64,000 bases of DNA from Blautia sp. OF03-15BH (lineage in GTDB: Bacteria; Bacillota; Clostridia; Lachnospirales; Lachnospiraceae). Made by a program: the position numbers and the translations under genes. Below the pieces are notes generated by a model that was not told the DNA's origin, ran no database searches, and was given only the letters and a program-made list of their open reading frames with translations. Positions 17,004-24,695 of the stretch are shown piece after piece. Positions within the stretch are counted from its first letter, which is position 1. Each line of letters opens with the position of its first letter. The stretch is taken from the NCBI RefSeq assembly GCF_003463065.1, contig NZ_QSCM01000004.1:62001-126000 (forward strand). Reading direction: 5' to 3'.

Positions 17004-17077
17004 TAGCGGAAGGGAGATTTGAACTCTCGACACCACGGGTATGAACCGTGTGCTCTAGCCAACTGAGCTATTCCGCC
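17004..17077 (-). tRNA. tRNA-Met (anticodon CAT)
   Basis: The 74-nt cloverleaf starts GGCGGAA and closes with TTCCGCT plus discriminator A. The D-arm is AGCTCAGTTGGCTAGAGCA; the anticodon arm CACGG-TTCATAC-CCGTG gives CAT; the T-arm contains GTTCAAATC. The 3' CCA is not encoded (CTGC follows). The acceptor stem is paired at position 1, so it is not the initiator; elongator Met is favoured, though a lysidine-modified Ile2 tRNA shares this anticodon. It has its own strong promoter and terminator. Confidence 0.93.
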
Positions 17078-17089
17078 TCAACACTGAGA

Positions 17090-17118
17090 ATTATATCTGA
17101 TGCTGCGGAATTTGTCAA
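17090..17118 (-). promoter_or_regulatory. Strong promoter of tRNA-Met with UP-element-like A/T tract
   Basis: TTGACA (17113-17118), 17-base spacer, TATAAT (17090-17095): a consensus sigma-A promoter. The ~45 bases upstream of the -35 are runs of A and T, like an UP element for alpha-CTD. Confidence 0.9.
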
Positions 17119-17171
17119 GAAGTTTTTTCAAAATTTTTTTATTTGGAATTTTTCAAATTTTTTCTACACTT

Positions 17172-18557
17172 TTACTCCCGGAAATAGAGGAAATCTGCTA
17201 CCGGCCGTTCGCTTCCGTCAGAGGGATTGTTCAGCACTCTTCCCCGGTAAGCCAGAGTGGCAGAACCGCCGCCATCCATCTGATACGCATAGGTGCAGCC
17301 GTAGCGCCGGAAGATCTCACACATCTGATAATGATCCAGACCTCTGGAGCCCGTGGAAACTCTGCCGCTTCCATCTGCCACCAGAAGAACATACTCTCCC
17401 GGACGGATCATGCCGACCGCGCTTCTGGGGTAGGGATTGTTCTGATACTGTTCAAAAGGTGAAATGATCTTCTGATCTCTGCCGTTCATGATAAAAGCCG
17501 GGCCGAAATCAAAGGTATCATAAACACCGTCTGCCACCAGCTGTTCTGCAGAAAGTCCCTGCTTCGGCGTATACATGGTGCCGTCCCGTTTGATGGCCAT
17601 AAGGGAATAACTGGTTCCAAGCGCACGGTTATAGATCTGGCCTTTCCGGATCAGGACGGCATTAAACGCCGGACGGCCGCTGGCATCATAACGGCTTCCG
17701 TTGATCCCGATGATGCCGTTATTCCGTACCAGTGCCGCGGAAGTAGTCTCCAGTGCTCCTCCATAAGTACCGTAAGCCATGGAGCTGCGAAGCTGATCGG
17801 TATTTTTCACTTTGATGTGAGCCGTCCAGTAATGGGTGCCGTACTCCCAGCTCTTTTTCAGATCAATATAGATCGTGGAGCTCTTATAGATGATCCGGGT
17901 GGCGGTGGAAGGATCCTTGGAGTTGTAACCCTCTCTCATATCTACCGCACCGTTCTCGCCGGCACGATAATACAGCCCGTTCCGTTTCACCCAGGTGCTT
18001 TTCTGAAGGATCCCCTTTTTATTAAACTGATAGTGTTTTTTGTTGATCGTGGTAAACTGTGTGACACGGACACCATTCTGATCCAGATAATAGCGATGGT
18101 TCTTATAGGTGATCCAGCCCGTCTTTTTTTTGCCCTTTGACGTGTAATAGTACCATTTTCCCTTGATCTTCTGCCAGCCGCCCTTGAAGCCTTTGATCCA
18201 GCGGCCGTCTTCACCGAGGAATTTTTTACCTACCCACCGATTGGTGACACGGGCTCCGTCTTTTCCGACATAATAGTTTTTTCCGACCCAGCGGCTTGTC
18301 ACCATCCGGCCCCGGTTCTGAAAATAATAATACTTTCCCTTATAGCGGAGCCATCTGTTTTTCAGAAGAGTCCCATCCTCTTTTTTAAAATAATAGGTAT
18401 AAGAGCCGATTTTTTTCAACCCTTTTGCCTTGGTTCCTTTTACGTAGTAAACACTTCCCCCGGCCTCACTTCTCCAGCCGTTCTTCTCTGCCGCCATGGA
18501 ATGGCTGGAGAATGCCAGGCAGAAGGCCAGACAGGCCAGCATCAGCTGTTTTTTCAT
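17172..18557 (-). CDS. Exported cell-wall-binding-repeat protein with phosphodiester glycosidase (NAGPA) domain
   Basis: 461 aa. A signal peptide (MKKQLMLACLAFCLAFSSHSMAAE) is followed to about residue 220 by glucan/choline-binding-type repeats rich in W, Y, G and K (GWRSEAGGSVYYV, NRWLRYKGKYYYF, SRWVGKNYYV, TGWITYKNHRYYL). The C-terminal half is a NAGPA-like domain (GIIGINGSRYD, DFGPAFIMNGR, PRSAVGMIRPGEYVLLVADG, MDGGGSATLAYRG). Such proteins hydrolyse sugar phosphodiesters and bind the cell surface; the substrate here is unknown. The start at 18557 follows GAGG; the longer frame upstream overlaps the preceding gene. It sits 11 bases after a small membrane protein gene. Confidence 0.88.
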   Translation of the reverse strand: MKKQLMLACLAFCLAFSSHSMAAEKNGWRSEAGGSVYYVKGTKAKGLKKIGSYTYYFKKEDGTLLKNRWLRYKGKYYYFQNRGRMVTSRWVGKNYYVGKDGARVTNRWVGKKFLGEDGRWIKGFKGGWQKIKGKWYYYTSKGKKKTGWITYKNHRYYLDQNGVRVTQFTTINKKHYQFNKKGILQKSTWVKRNGLYYRAGENGAVDMREGYNSKDPSTATRIIYKSSTIYIDLKKSWEYGTHYWTAHIKVKNTDQLRSSMAYGTYGGALETTSAALVRNNGIIGINGSRYDASGRPAFNAVLIRKGQIYNRALGTSYSLMAIKRDGTMYTPKQGLSAEQLVADGVYDTFDFGPAFIMNGRDQKIISPFEQYQNNPYPRSAVGMIRPGEYVLLVADGSGRVSTGSRGLDHYQMCEIFRRYGCTYAYQMDGGGSATLAYRGRVLNNPSDGSERPVADFLYFRE

Positions 18558-18568
18558 TCTCTTTTTCC

Positions 18569-18898
18569 TCACTTTTCTGTTTCTTCCGTCGTTTCCTGAA
18601 GAAGGATCCCTGTACTTATGGTTTCTTTCAGTTCTTCCGGTGAAAGACCGAGCACAGACCGGTTTTCTCTTCTTAAAATGAGCAAGCCCAGAAAAAGCAG
18701 CAAGCAAAGAAGCGTCCGCAGATAAAAGCTTCCATTGCCCGCCATTACCGGTTCTTCCCTTTCTTCTTTCACTTCTCTTTTGCTTAACTGCTCTGTCTCA
18801 TAACGGTTCTTCAGACTTTCTCTGTTTTCTCCGGCAGTCTCACGAAGAGATGCAAGAACTTCCTCCAGATCTGTTTTGTGATCATTTTCCTCCTGCAT
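18569..18898 (-). CDS. Small single-pass membrane protein of unknown function
   Basis: 109 aa, family not recognised. The first ~65 residues are charged and helical (DLEEVLASLRETAGENRES). One strong membrane segment (FYLRTLLCLLLFLGLLILRR) follows, then a short C-terminal tail rich in E and T. The start at 18898 has AAGG ten bases upstream; a longer frame to 18961 lacks a good site. It is almost contiguous with the exported glycosidase gene, so a role in its export, anchoring or regulation is possible but unproven. The low-complexity sequence makes homology hard to judge. Confidence 0.7.
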   Translation of the reverse strand: MQEENDHKTDLEEVLASLRETAGENRESLKNRYETEQLSKREVKEEREEPVMAGNGSFYLRTLLCLLLFLGLLILRRENRSVLGLSPEELKETISTGILLQETTEETEK

Positions 18899-18960
18899 GC
18901 AACCCCGACCTTTCCCGATGGACTTGCTTATGCTTATGCAGCGGAAATCGTTCTTATGCA

Positions 18961-18990
18961 AAACAGTCGCCGAAGTTTCCCGGCGACTGC
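18961..18990 (-). terminator. Terminator at the end of the his operon
   Basis: A 9-bp perfect stem CAGTCGCCG/CGGCGACTG (18982-18990 with 18965-18973) and four Us. The short U-tract suggests moderate strength. Confidence 0.75.
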
Positions 18991-19008
18991 CATGTGAACC
19001 TGTATTTC

Positions 19009-20295
19009 TTACCTTCTGTGAGCCAGTTCCTCGGTGATATCCTCCCAGGTGACTCCTTTTTCAGCCATCAGCACCATGCAGTGATACAGGAAATCCGCGA
19101 TCTCATATTTGATCTCTTCCGGATTGGGATTTTTCGCTGCAATGACGATCTCTGTACACTCTTCTCCCACTTTTTTCAGGATCTTGTCAATGCCCTTTTC
19201 AAAAAGATAATTCGTGTAAGAGCCTTCCTTCGGATGAAGCTTCCGGTCTTCGATGACTGCATAGACATCTTCCAGTACCTTCAGAGGATTGACATGGGGA
19301 GTCTCCTTTTCTACCAGTGTCCGGTAGAAGCAGCTTCTGTTTCCGGTATGGCAGGCAGCTCCGATCTGTGCGACCTGTGCCAGCAGTGTGTCGTTATCAC
19401 AGTCGATCATGAGCTTTTTCACATACTGGAAATGGCCGGAGGTCATTCCTTTGATCCAGAGTTCCTTCCTGCTTCTGCTGTAATAGGTCATGCGGCCGGT
19501 TGCCAGTGTTTCTTCGAAGGCTTCCTGGTTCATATAGCCTACCATGAGGATCTCCAGATTTTTATGATCCTGAACGACTACCGGAAGAAGACCGTCCTCG
19601 TTCAGCTTCATATCCTCCCATTTCAGCGGACTTTCAAAGGTATTTACCAGGATTCCCATTTTCTTGGCTTCCTGCTTTACTTTCAGGAAAAGTTCTGCCG
19701 CCTGCGCCTCCGGTCTTCCCATAATGCCATCGATCAGTATATCAGAAAGCTCCGGAAGAAGGGCTTCCACCTCTTTGTCAAAATCACAGAGGACAACCTC
19801 CGAAGACAGCGGGGATTTCATCAGTCCTGCTGCTCCCGGAAGGAGAAGAAGCTCTGAAGTATACTCTGCGATGAGTTCATTGTTCTGCATATATTCCTCG
19901 GGCTTATCAATGGAAATGCCGATCTTATTCTTGCCAAAGCGCTTGGAGACTTCCTCTGTAAGGGCGATATTGCTCTCCTTGGAGAAATTCAGGACCGCTT
20001 TCTGGCATCCGGCATAAAGCAGTTTTTTGACATCCTCTACCCGGTTTACATTGCCGCAGCCCATGATGGGGATATCCACCCGCCGCTGAATGGCACGGAT
20101 CATATTCAGAGCATTTTCATGCTCCTCATCTCCCTCGGACAGATCAAAGATCACCAGTTCATCGGCTCCTGCGTGATCGTACTCCTCTGCCAGGATCACC
20201 GGTGAAGTCTCCGTAAGAAGGGTTTTTCCGGTAAAATCTGTTACGGCTCTGCCATTCTTTAAAAAAATGCATGCTGCTATTTTTTTCTGTGTCAT
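19009..20295 (-). CDS. hisIE: Fusion of a degenerate HisA/HisF-like barrel with HisI-HisE (PR-AMP cyclohydrolase / PR-ATP pyrophosphatase)
   Basis: 428 aa (430 from the ATG at 20301). The HisI domain (~230-340) has the metal motif DCDNDTLLAQV and ACHTGNRSCF. The HisE domain (~345-430) has KVGEECTEIVIAAK and EIADFLYH. These two carry out the second and third steps of histidine synthesis. The first ~215 residues look like HisA/HisF (IAACIFLKNGRAV; GCGNVNRVEDVKKLL; IGISID), but the first catalytic Asp is replaced by Phe13 and the second phosphate/loop region is altered, so this domain is probably not an active isomerase or cyclase. The start at 20295 is nine bases from GGGAG; the ATG at 20301 overlaps the hisB stop. 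Confidence 0.92.
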   Translation of the reverse strand: MTQKKIAACIFLKNGRAVTDFTGKTLLTETSPVILAEEYDHAGADELVIFDLSEGDEEHENALNMIRAIQRRVDIPIMGCGNVNRVEDVKKLLYAGCQKAVLNFSKESNIALTEEVSKRFGKNKIGISIDKPEEYMQNNELIAEYTSELLLLPGAAGLMKSPLSSEVVLCDFDKEVEALLPELSDILIDGIMGRPEAQAAELFLKVKQEAKKMGILVNTFESPLKWEDMKLNEDGLLPVVVQDHKNLEILMVGYMNQEAFEETLATGRMTYYSRSRKELWIKGMTSGHFQYVKKLMIDCDNDTLLAQVAQIGAACHTGNRSCFYRTLVEKETPHVNPLKVLEDVYAVIEDRKLHPKEGSYTNYLFEKGIDKILKKVGEECTEIVIAAKNPNPEEIKYEIADFLYHCMVLMAEKGVTWEDITEELAHRR

Positions 20296-20297
20296 AA

Positions 20298-20885
20298 TCA
20301 TAAACTCCCTTTCGTGGAAAGAACTTCTGTCGTCCGGCTTTCCGGACTCACAGCCATATCCAGGGCCTTTCCAAAGGCCTTAAACATTGCTTCCATCATA
20401 TGATGATTGTTTCCCGGTGTCAAGACCTTCAGATGAAGATTCATGGCTGCGGCATAAGAAACCGCATAGAAAAATTCTTTCGCCATCTCCGTATCCATAT
20501 CACCGAGCCGGGGAACGGTAAACTCCGCATCCCAGGAAAGATAAGGCCTGCCGCTGAGATCCACAGCGGAGAGCACAAGGCACTCGTCCATAGGAAGCAG
20601 AAAATGACCGTAGCGTCTGATCCCTGTTTTCTCTCCAAGAGCCTGCGCAATGGCTTTTCCCAGCACGATCCCCGTATCTTCTATGGTATGGTGGCTGTCC
20701 ACATACAGATCTCCGGTCACTTTCAGCTTCAGATCAAAAAAGCCATGTCTTGCAAAACCGGAAAGCATATGGTCAAAAAAGCCGATGCCCGTATCGATGT
20801 CATACTGTCCGCTTCCGTCCAGATCCAGTTCCAGAGAAATATCCGTCTCTCTGGTTTTTCTGTTTACTACTGCTTTTCTTTCCAT
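20298..20885 (-). CDS. hisB: Imidazoleglycerol-phosphate dehydratase
   Basis: 195 aa monofunctional HisB (no phosphatase domain). It dehydrates IGP to imidazole-acetol phosphate. The double Mn-binding repeat is clear: GFFDHMLSGFARHGFFDL and DSHHTIEDTGIVLGKA in the first half, RYGHFLLPMDECL and then GNNHHMMEAMFKAFGKAL in the second. AAGGAGAGG precedes the ATG. It overlaps the start of the downstream fused gene (ATGA) and lies nine bases after hisD. Confidence 0.97.
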   Translation of the reverse strand: MERKAVVNRKTRETDISLELDLDGSGQYDIDTGIGFFDHMLSGFARHGFFDLKLKVTGDLYVDSHHTIEDTGIVLGKAIAQALGEKTGIRRYGHFLLPMDECLVLSAVDLSGRPYLSWDAEFTVPRLGDMDTEMAKEFFYAVSYAAAMNLHLKVLTPGNNHHMMEAMFKAFGKALDMAVSPESRTTEVLSTKGSL

Positions 20886-20894
20886 GACCTCTCC

Positions 20895-22199
20895 TTATTT
20901 TTCATCCTTTTTTTCAAAGCGCACCGCAATGGAATTGGCATGGGCGGTCAGCTGTTCTGCCTTCGCAAAGCGGATGATGTCCTCGTGCACGGCCTCCAGG
21001 GCATCTTTGGAATAATAAACAATGCTGGAACGTTTGATGAAATCATCCACGCCAAGAGGTGAGAAGAAACGAGCCGTCCCATTGGTCGGAAGTACATGGT
21101 TCGGACCTGCGAAATAATCTCCCAGCGGCTCGCTGGCATACTCACCGAGGAAAATGGCCCCGGCATTTTTTACCTTGGTCATAAGCTCAAAGGGATTTTT
21201 CGTCACGATCTCCAAATGCTCGGAAGCAATGGCATTGACCGTATCCATCGCATCATCCATATTGTCGGCAATGAGGATGTGTCCGTAATTCTCCAGTGAT
21301 TTTTCCAGGATCTCTCTTCTGGAAAGCTCCTTTAAGAAACCATCCACTTCCGTGGAAACCTTTGCAGCCAGTTCCTCACTGGTCGTAATAAGGATTGCAG
21401 AAGCCAGTTCATCATGCTCTGCCTGCGACAGAAGATCCGCAGCTACAAAACGGGGATTTGCCGTTTCATCTGCCAGAACCAGGATCTCACTGGGACCTGC
21501 GATGGAATCGATGCTGACGAAACCATACACCGCTTTTTTGGCCAGAGCCACATAAATATTTCCGGGTCCTACGATCTTGTCCACCTTCGGAACGGATTCC
21601 GTACCAAATGCCATTGCCGCAACGGCCTGGGCTCCGCCGGCTTTATAGATCTCATCCACGCCGGCCTCTCTGGCTGCCACCAGTGTGGACGCACAGACCT
21701 CTCCCTCGGAAGAACAGGGCGTACACATGATGATTTTTTCCACACCGGCTACCTTGGCCGGAACGATGTTCATGAGAACCGAAGAAGGATAAACCGCCTT
21801 TCCGCCGGGAACATAAACGCCGACTGTGGAAAGAGCCTGTACCTTCTGACCCAGGATGATACCGGAGGGCTGGCTTTCAAACCAGCTCTGCTTCAGCTGT
21901 TTTTCATGATAAGAACGGATATTGACCAGTGCTTTGCGGATCACGGACAAAAGCTCCGGATCCACCTCCTCATAAGCTTTTTGGATCTCTTCTTCGGTCA
22001 CACGGATGTTTTCCGCTGTGATCTTGGCCCGGTCAAAGCGCTCGGTATAGGCAAACAGCGCTTTATCTCCTTCTGCCCGGACGGTGTTGACGATCTCCGT
22101 CACCCGACCTTCGTATTCTCCGTAGCAGTTCGGACTTCTTTTCAGTAATTTTTCCAGAAGATCTTTTCTGGTTTCTTCGGTAAGCTTTATGGTACGCAT
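20895..22199 (-). CDS. hisD: Histidinol dehydrogenase
   Basis: 434 aa. It oxidises L-histidinol to histidine in two NAD-dependent steps with a zinc site. Conserved segments are VPGGKAVYPSSVLMN, KVDKIVGPGNIYVA, SIAGPSEILVLAD, LLSQAEHDELASAIL (Zn ligands Gln/His) and AGPNHVLPTNGTARFFS. The length is normal. AGGAGGAG lies seven bases before the ATG. It is third in the hisZGDB-IE operon and 12 bases after hisG. Confidence 0.97.
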   Translation of the reverse strand: MRTIKLTEETRKDLLEKLLKRSPNCYGEYEGRVTEIVNTVRAEGDKALFAYTERFDRAKITAENIRVTEEEIQKAYEEVDPELLSVIRKALVNIRSYHEKQLKQSWFESQPSGIILGQKVQALSTVGVYVPGGKAVYPSSVLMNIVPAKVAGVEKIIMCTPCSSEGEVCASTLVAAREAGVDEIYKAGGAQAVAAMAFGTESVPKVDKIVGPGNIYVALAKKAVYGFVSIDSIAGPSEILVLADETANPRFVAADLLSQAEHDELASAILITTSEELAAKVSTEVDGFLKELSRREILEKSLENYGHILIADNMDDAMDTVNAIASEHLEIVTKNPFELMTKVKNAGAIFLGEYASEPLGDYFAGPNHVLPTNGTARFFSPLGVDDFIKRSSIVYYSKDALEAVHEDIIRFAKAEQLTAHANSIAVRFEKKDEK

Positions 22200-22211
22200 C
22201 GGTTTCTCCTC

Positions 22212-22847
22212 CTACAATACAGCCTTGATCTCTTTTAACAGCTGAGTGATCCGTTCATTTTCCATCCGCATGCTCACAGGATTGACGACAACACGGGCAG
22301 AAAGGGGGCAGACCTCCTCCAGCACCTGAAGACCATTCTCCCTTAACGTGGAGCCGGTCTCTACAATATCCACGATCACTTCCGTCAGTCCCACAATGGG
22401 AGCCAGCTCAATGGAACCGTTCAGTTTGATGATCTCTACTGTCTGATGTTTCTTGTTATAGAAAAAGTCTCTGGCAATGTTCGGATACTTGGTCGCAACA
22501 CGAATAAACTCCTGATGCTTCAAAAGCTCTTCGTTCTCTTTCGGACCGCAGACACACATCCTGCATCTGCCAAAGCCCAGGTCCAGCACCTCATAGATCT
22601 TCCTCTGCTCCTCCAGGATCGTATCTTCTCCTACGATCCCGATGTCTGCTGCTCCGTACTCCACATACGTGGGTACATCCGGTCCTTTGGCCAGGAAAAA
22701 CTTCAGCTTGTGCTCTTCATCCGTAAAGATCAGTTTCCTGGAATCGGGATCTTTCATCTCTTCACAGGTGATCCCTGTCTTCTCCAGAAGCTCCAGTGTC
22801 TTTCTGGCAAGACGCCCTTTGGTCAGGGCTATGGTCAAATATCTCAT
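22212..22847 (-). CDS. hisG: ATP phosphoribosyltransferase, catalytic subunit (short form)
   Basis: 211 aa, the short HisG that lacks the C-terminal regulatory domain and depends on HisZ. It joins ATP and PRPP in the first committed step of histidine synthesis. Visible motifs are the N-terminal IALTKGRL, ADIGIVGEDTI, the KYPNIARDFF loop and the PRPP-binding IVETGSTLRENGL. AGGAGGAG precedes the ATG. Pairing with hisZ directly upstream confirms the HisG-short/HisZ octamer type, in which histidine feedback acts through HisZ. Confidence 0.97.
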   Translation of the reverse strand: MRYLTIALTKGRLARKTLELLEKTGITCEEMKDPDSRKLIFTDEEHKLKFFLAKGPDVPTYVEYGAADIGIVGEDTILEEQRKIYEVLDLGFGRCRMCVCGPKENEELLKHQEFIRVATKYPNIARDFFYNKKHQTVEIIKLNGSIELAPIVGLTEVIVDIVETGSTLRENGLQVLEEVCPLSARVVVNPVSMRMENERITQLLKEIKAVL

Positions 22848-22862
22848 GACTTACGCTCCTCC

Positions 22863-24062
22863 TCACATGGCCAGGCTGTCAGACTCATGGAATTTTCTGA
22901 CTGCATAAAAGCCGTTTCTCTTTCCGTACGCCTCATAGGCTTCCATGGTATCCTTCTGTTCCATAAGGACTACGCTGCAGCCCTGCTGCCGCAGATGATT
23001 GGCTTCCAGCATGGCTGAGGTACGGTCTTTTTTCTCATAAAGCAGAAGCGTTGGTCCCTGTTCCACAGGAACGCTGATCTTCTGTCTTCCGAGAGCAGAA
23101 AGAAGCTGATCCACCATCACGGCAAAACCGATCGAAGGAGACGGTTTTCCGAAACGGGCCAGAAGGTGGTCGTAACGGCCGCCTTTTACCACGGCATCTC
23201 CGGTTCCGTAGGTATAACCGCGGAAAATCACACCTGTATAATACTGATATTTATTGAGCATACCAAAATCAAAGGAGATGTATTTCTCCACACCATAGAT
23301 CTTCAGAAGCTCATAGATCTCTTTCAGCCGGTGTACTGCCTCCAGCGCCTCCTGATTGTCTGTGAGCTGTTCCGCCCGCTCAAGGATTTCACTGCTGCCG
23401 AACATTTCCGGCAGAGTGATGAGTGCTTTTTTCAATTCTTCCTTCAAAGAAAAGCTTTCCAGAAATTCTTCCACACCGAAAAAATTCTTCATGGTGATAA
23501 GGGAACGGAGCTTCTGCTCATCTTCCTCGGAAAAACCGGCTTCCTTCATCAGGCTTTTGAAAAAGCCCACATGACCCACACTCACCTGAAATTCCTGAAG
23601 ACCGGCTTTTTTCAAAAGCTCCACACTCATGGCGATCAGCTCTGCATCTGCCTCCGGGCTTTCATCTCCCAGAAGCTCTGCGCCCATCTGTGTGGTTTCT
23701 TTCAGATGCCCCTGATAGTTGCTGCTGTTGATAAAGGTATTTCCCTGATAACAGAGACGGACGGCTTTGTCCTCTTCCCGGAAATACTTGGAAGCAGCCC
23801 TGGCAATGGACGGGGTGAAATCCGGACGGAGCACCAGCGTATTTCCTTCCCGGTCAAAAAATTTGTACAGCTCCTGCGTGGGCGTGGTTCCCACTTCTCT
23901 GCCGAATACATCAAAAAATTCAAAGGTTGGTGTCTCCAGATCCCGGTAGCCGAAGGAAACCAGCACTTTATGAAGCTCCCGCTCCAGAGACTGTTTTTTC
24001 TGGCATTCATCATTTAGGGTGTCACGCACACCATCCGGGGTATGAAGTAAACGATCTATCAT
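22863..24062 (-). CDS. hisZ: ATP phosphoribosyltransferase regulatory subunit
   Basis: 399 aa histidyl-tRNA-synthetase-like protein without aminoacylation function. It has class-II landmarks GVRDTLNDE, YRDLETPTFEFFDVFGRE, LRPDFTPSIARAASKY (motif 2), YCYQGNTF-like and GGRYDHLLARFGKPSPSIGFAVM (motif 3). It lacks the C-terminal anticodon-binding domain typical of HisRS, supporting HisZ. AAAGGAGAG precedes the ATG. It is the first gene of the his operon, under a consensus promoter overlapping the 3' end of recU; there is no room for a T-box leader. Confidence 0.95.
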   Translation of the reverse strand: MIDRLLHTPDGVRDTLNDECQKKQSLERELHKVLVSFGYRDLETPTFEFFDVFGREVGTTPTQELYKFFDREGNTLVLRPDFTPSIARAASKYFREEDKAVRLCYQGNTFINSSNYQGHLKETTQMGAELLGDESPEADAELIAMSVELLKKAGLQEFQVSVGHVGFFKSLMKEAGFSEEDEQKLRSLITMKNFFGVEEFLESFSLKEELKKALITLPEMFGSSEILERAEQLTDNQEALEAVHRLKEIYELLKIYGVEKYISFDFGMLNKYQYYTGVIFRGYTYGTGDAVVKGGRYDHLLARFGKPSPSIGFAVMVDQLLSALGRQKISVPVEQGPTLLLYEKKDRTSAMLEANHLRQQGCSVVLMEQKDTMEAYEAYGKRNGFYAVRKFHESDSLAM

Positions 24063-24127
24063 ATGAAGCTCTCCTTTTGCGTTTTACTTTCGTATGGTAA
24101 ATTGCTACCACGTTAAAATCAGTGCTT

Positions 24128-24156
24128 ATTATACGACCGATCACCGGAAAAGTCAA
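24128..24156 (-). promoter_or_regulatory. Promoter of the his operon
   Basis: TTGACT (24151-24156), 17-base spacer, TATAAT (24128-24133). The -35 overlaps the last codons of recU. Confidence 0.9.
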
Positions 24157-24695
24157 TCCCTTGTGTCCTGCTCATCCAGATCCTGCTGAATGGCATCCAG
24201 ATAGGGCACCAGAAAACCACCATGCTGTTTCACCGGATAGCAGACGCGGATCTCGTCAAAGCGAAAGCTTTTCCGGCCTCCTGCCGCTCCGCGATCCCAG
24301 AATTTGCGCATTTCCCGGTAAGGCAGATAGATGATCTCATTCCTTCCGGTATAAAAAATCAGGAGGAATGAGATTCCTCCCTGATGCTCGAACTCTTCCA
24401 TAAATGCCACCTGATGGGCATGGATATTCTGAAGGGCAAACGTATCCGAGGCACACTCTTTTGCATCAAAGCAGACCGGGATCCCCTGGACTGCCCCAAT
24501 GTAATCTACCGTACTTTTCTGTTCAAAATAGGCCAGAGTGATATGGCGGTGTTCCTTGTCGATCCTGATGGGGGTGATGGGCGTCGGGACTTTCTGGATC
24601 AGCGCCAGCCCTTTTTCCCGGTACTGCTCATTTGTCCGGTTGATCAGGTCCTCCAGGACCGAACCTCTCAGGCCTCTGGAATTCCATGTCGGCAT
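24153..24695 (-). CDS. recU: Holliday junction resolvase RecU
   Basis: 180 aa. RecU cleaves four-way junctions in Firmicutes. N-terminal NSRGLRGSVLEDLINRTNEQY, ITLAYFEQKSTVDYIGAVQG and the nuclease core FDAKE (Asp where B. subtilis has Glu in FEAKE), followed by LQNIHAHQVAFMEEFEHQGGISFLL, match the family closely. AAGGAGG precedes the ATG. It begins inside the end of the pseudouridine synthase gene (28-base overlap). Together with ruvAB at 57.7-59.3 kb it supplies junction processing in the absence of RuvC. Confidence 0.93.
   Translation of the reverse strand: MPTWNSRGLRGSVLEDLINRTNEQYREKGLALIQKVPTPITPIRIDKEHRHITLAYFEQKSTVDYIGAVQGIPVCFDAKECASDTFALQNIHAHQVAFMEEFEHQGGISFLLIFYTGRNEIIYLPYREMRKFWDRGAAGGRKSFRFDEIRVCYPVKQHGGFLVPYLDAIQQDLDEQDTRD

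Noticed and set aside
24063..24152. T-box leader for the his operon
   Set aside because: No AGGGTGG/CCACCCT-type T-box sequence, and only about 60 transcribed bases are available.
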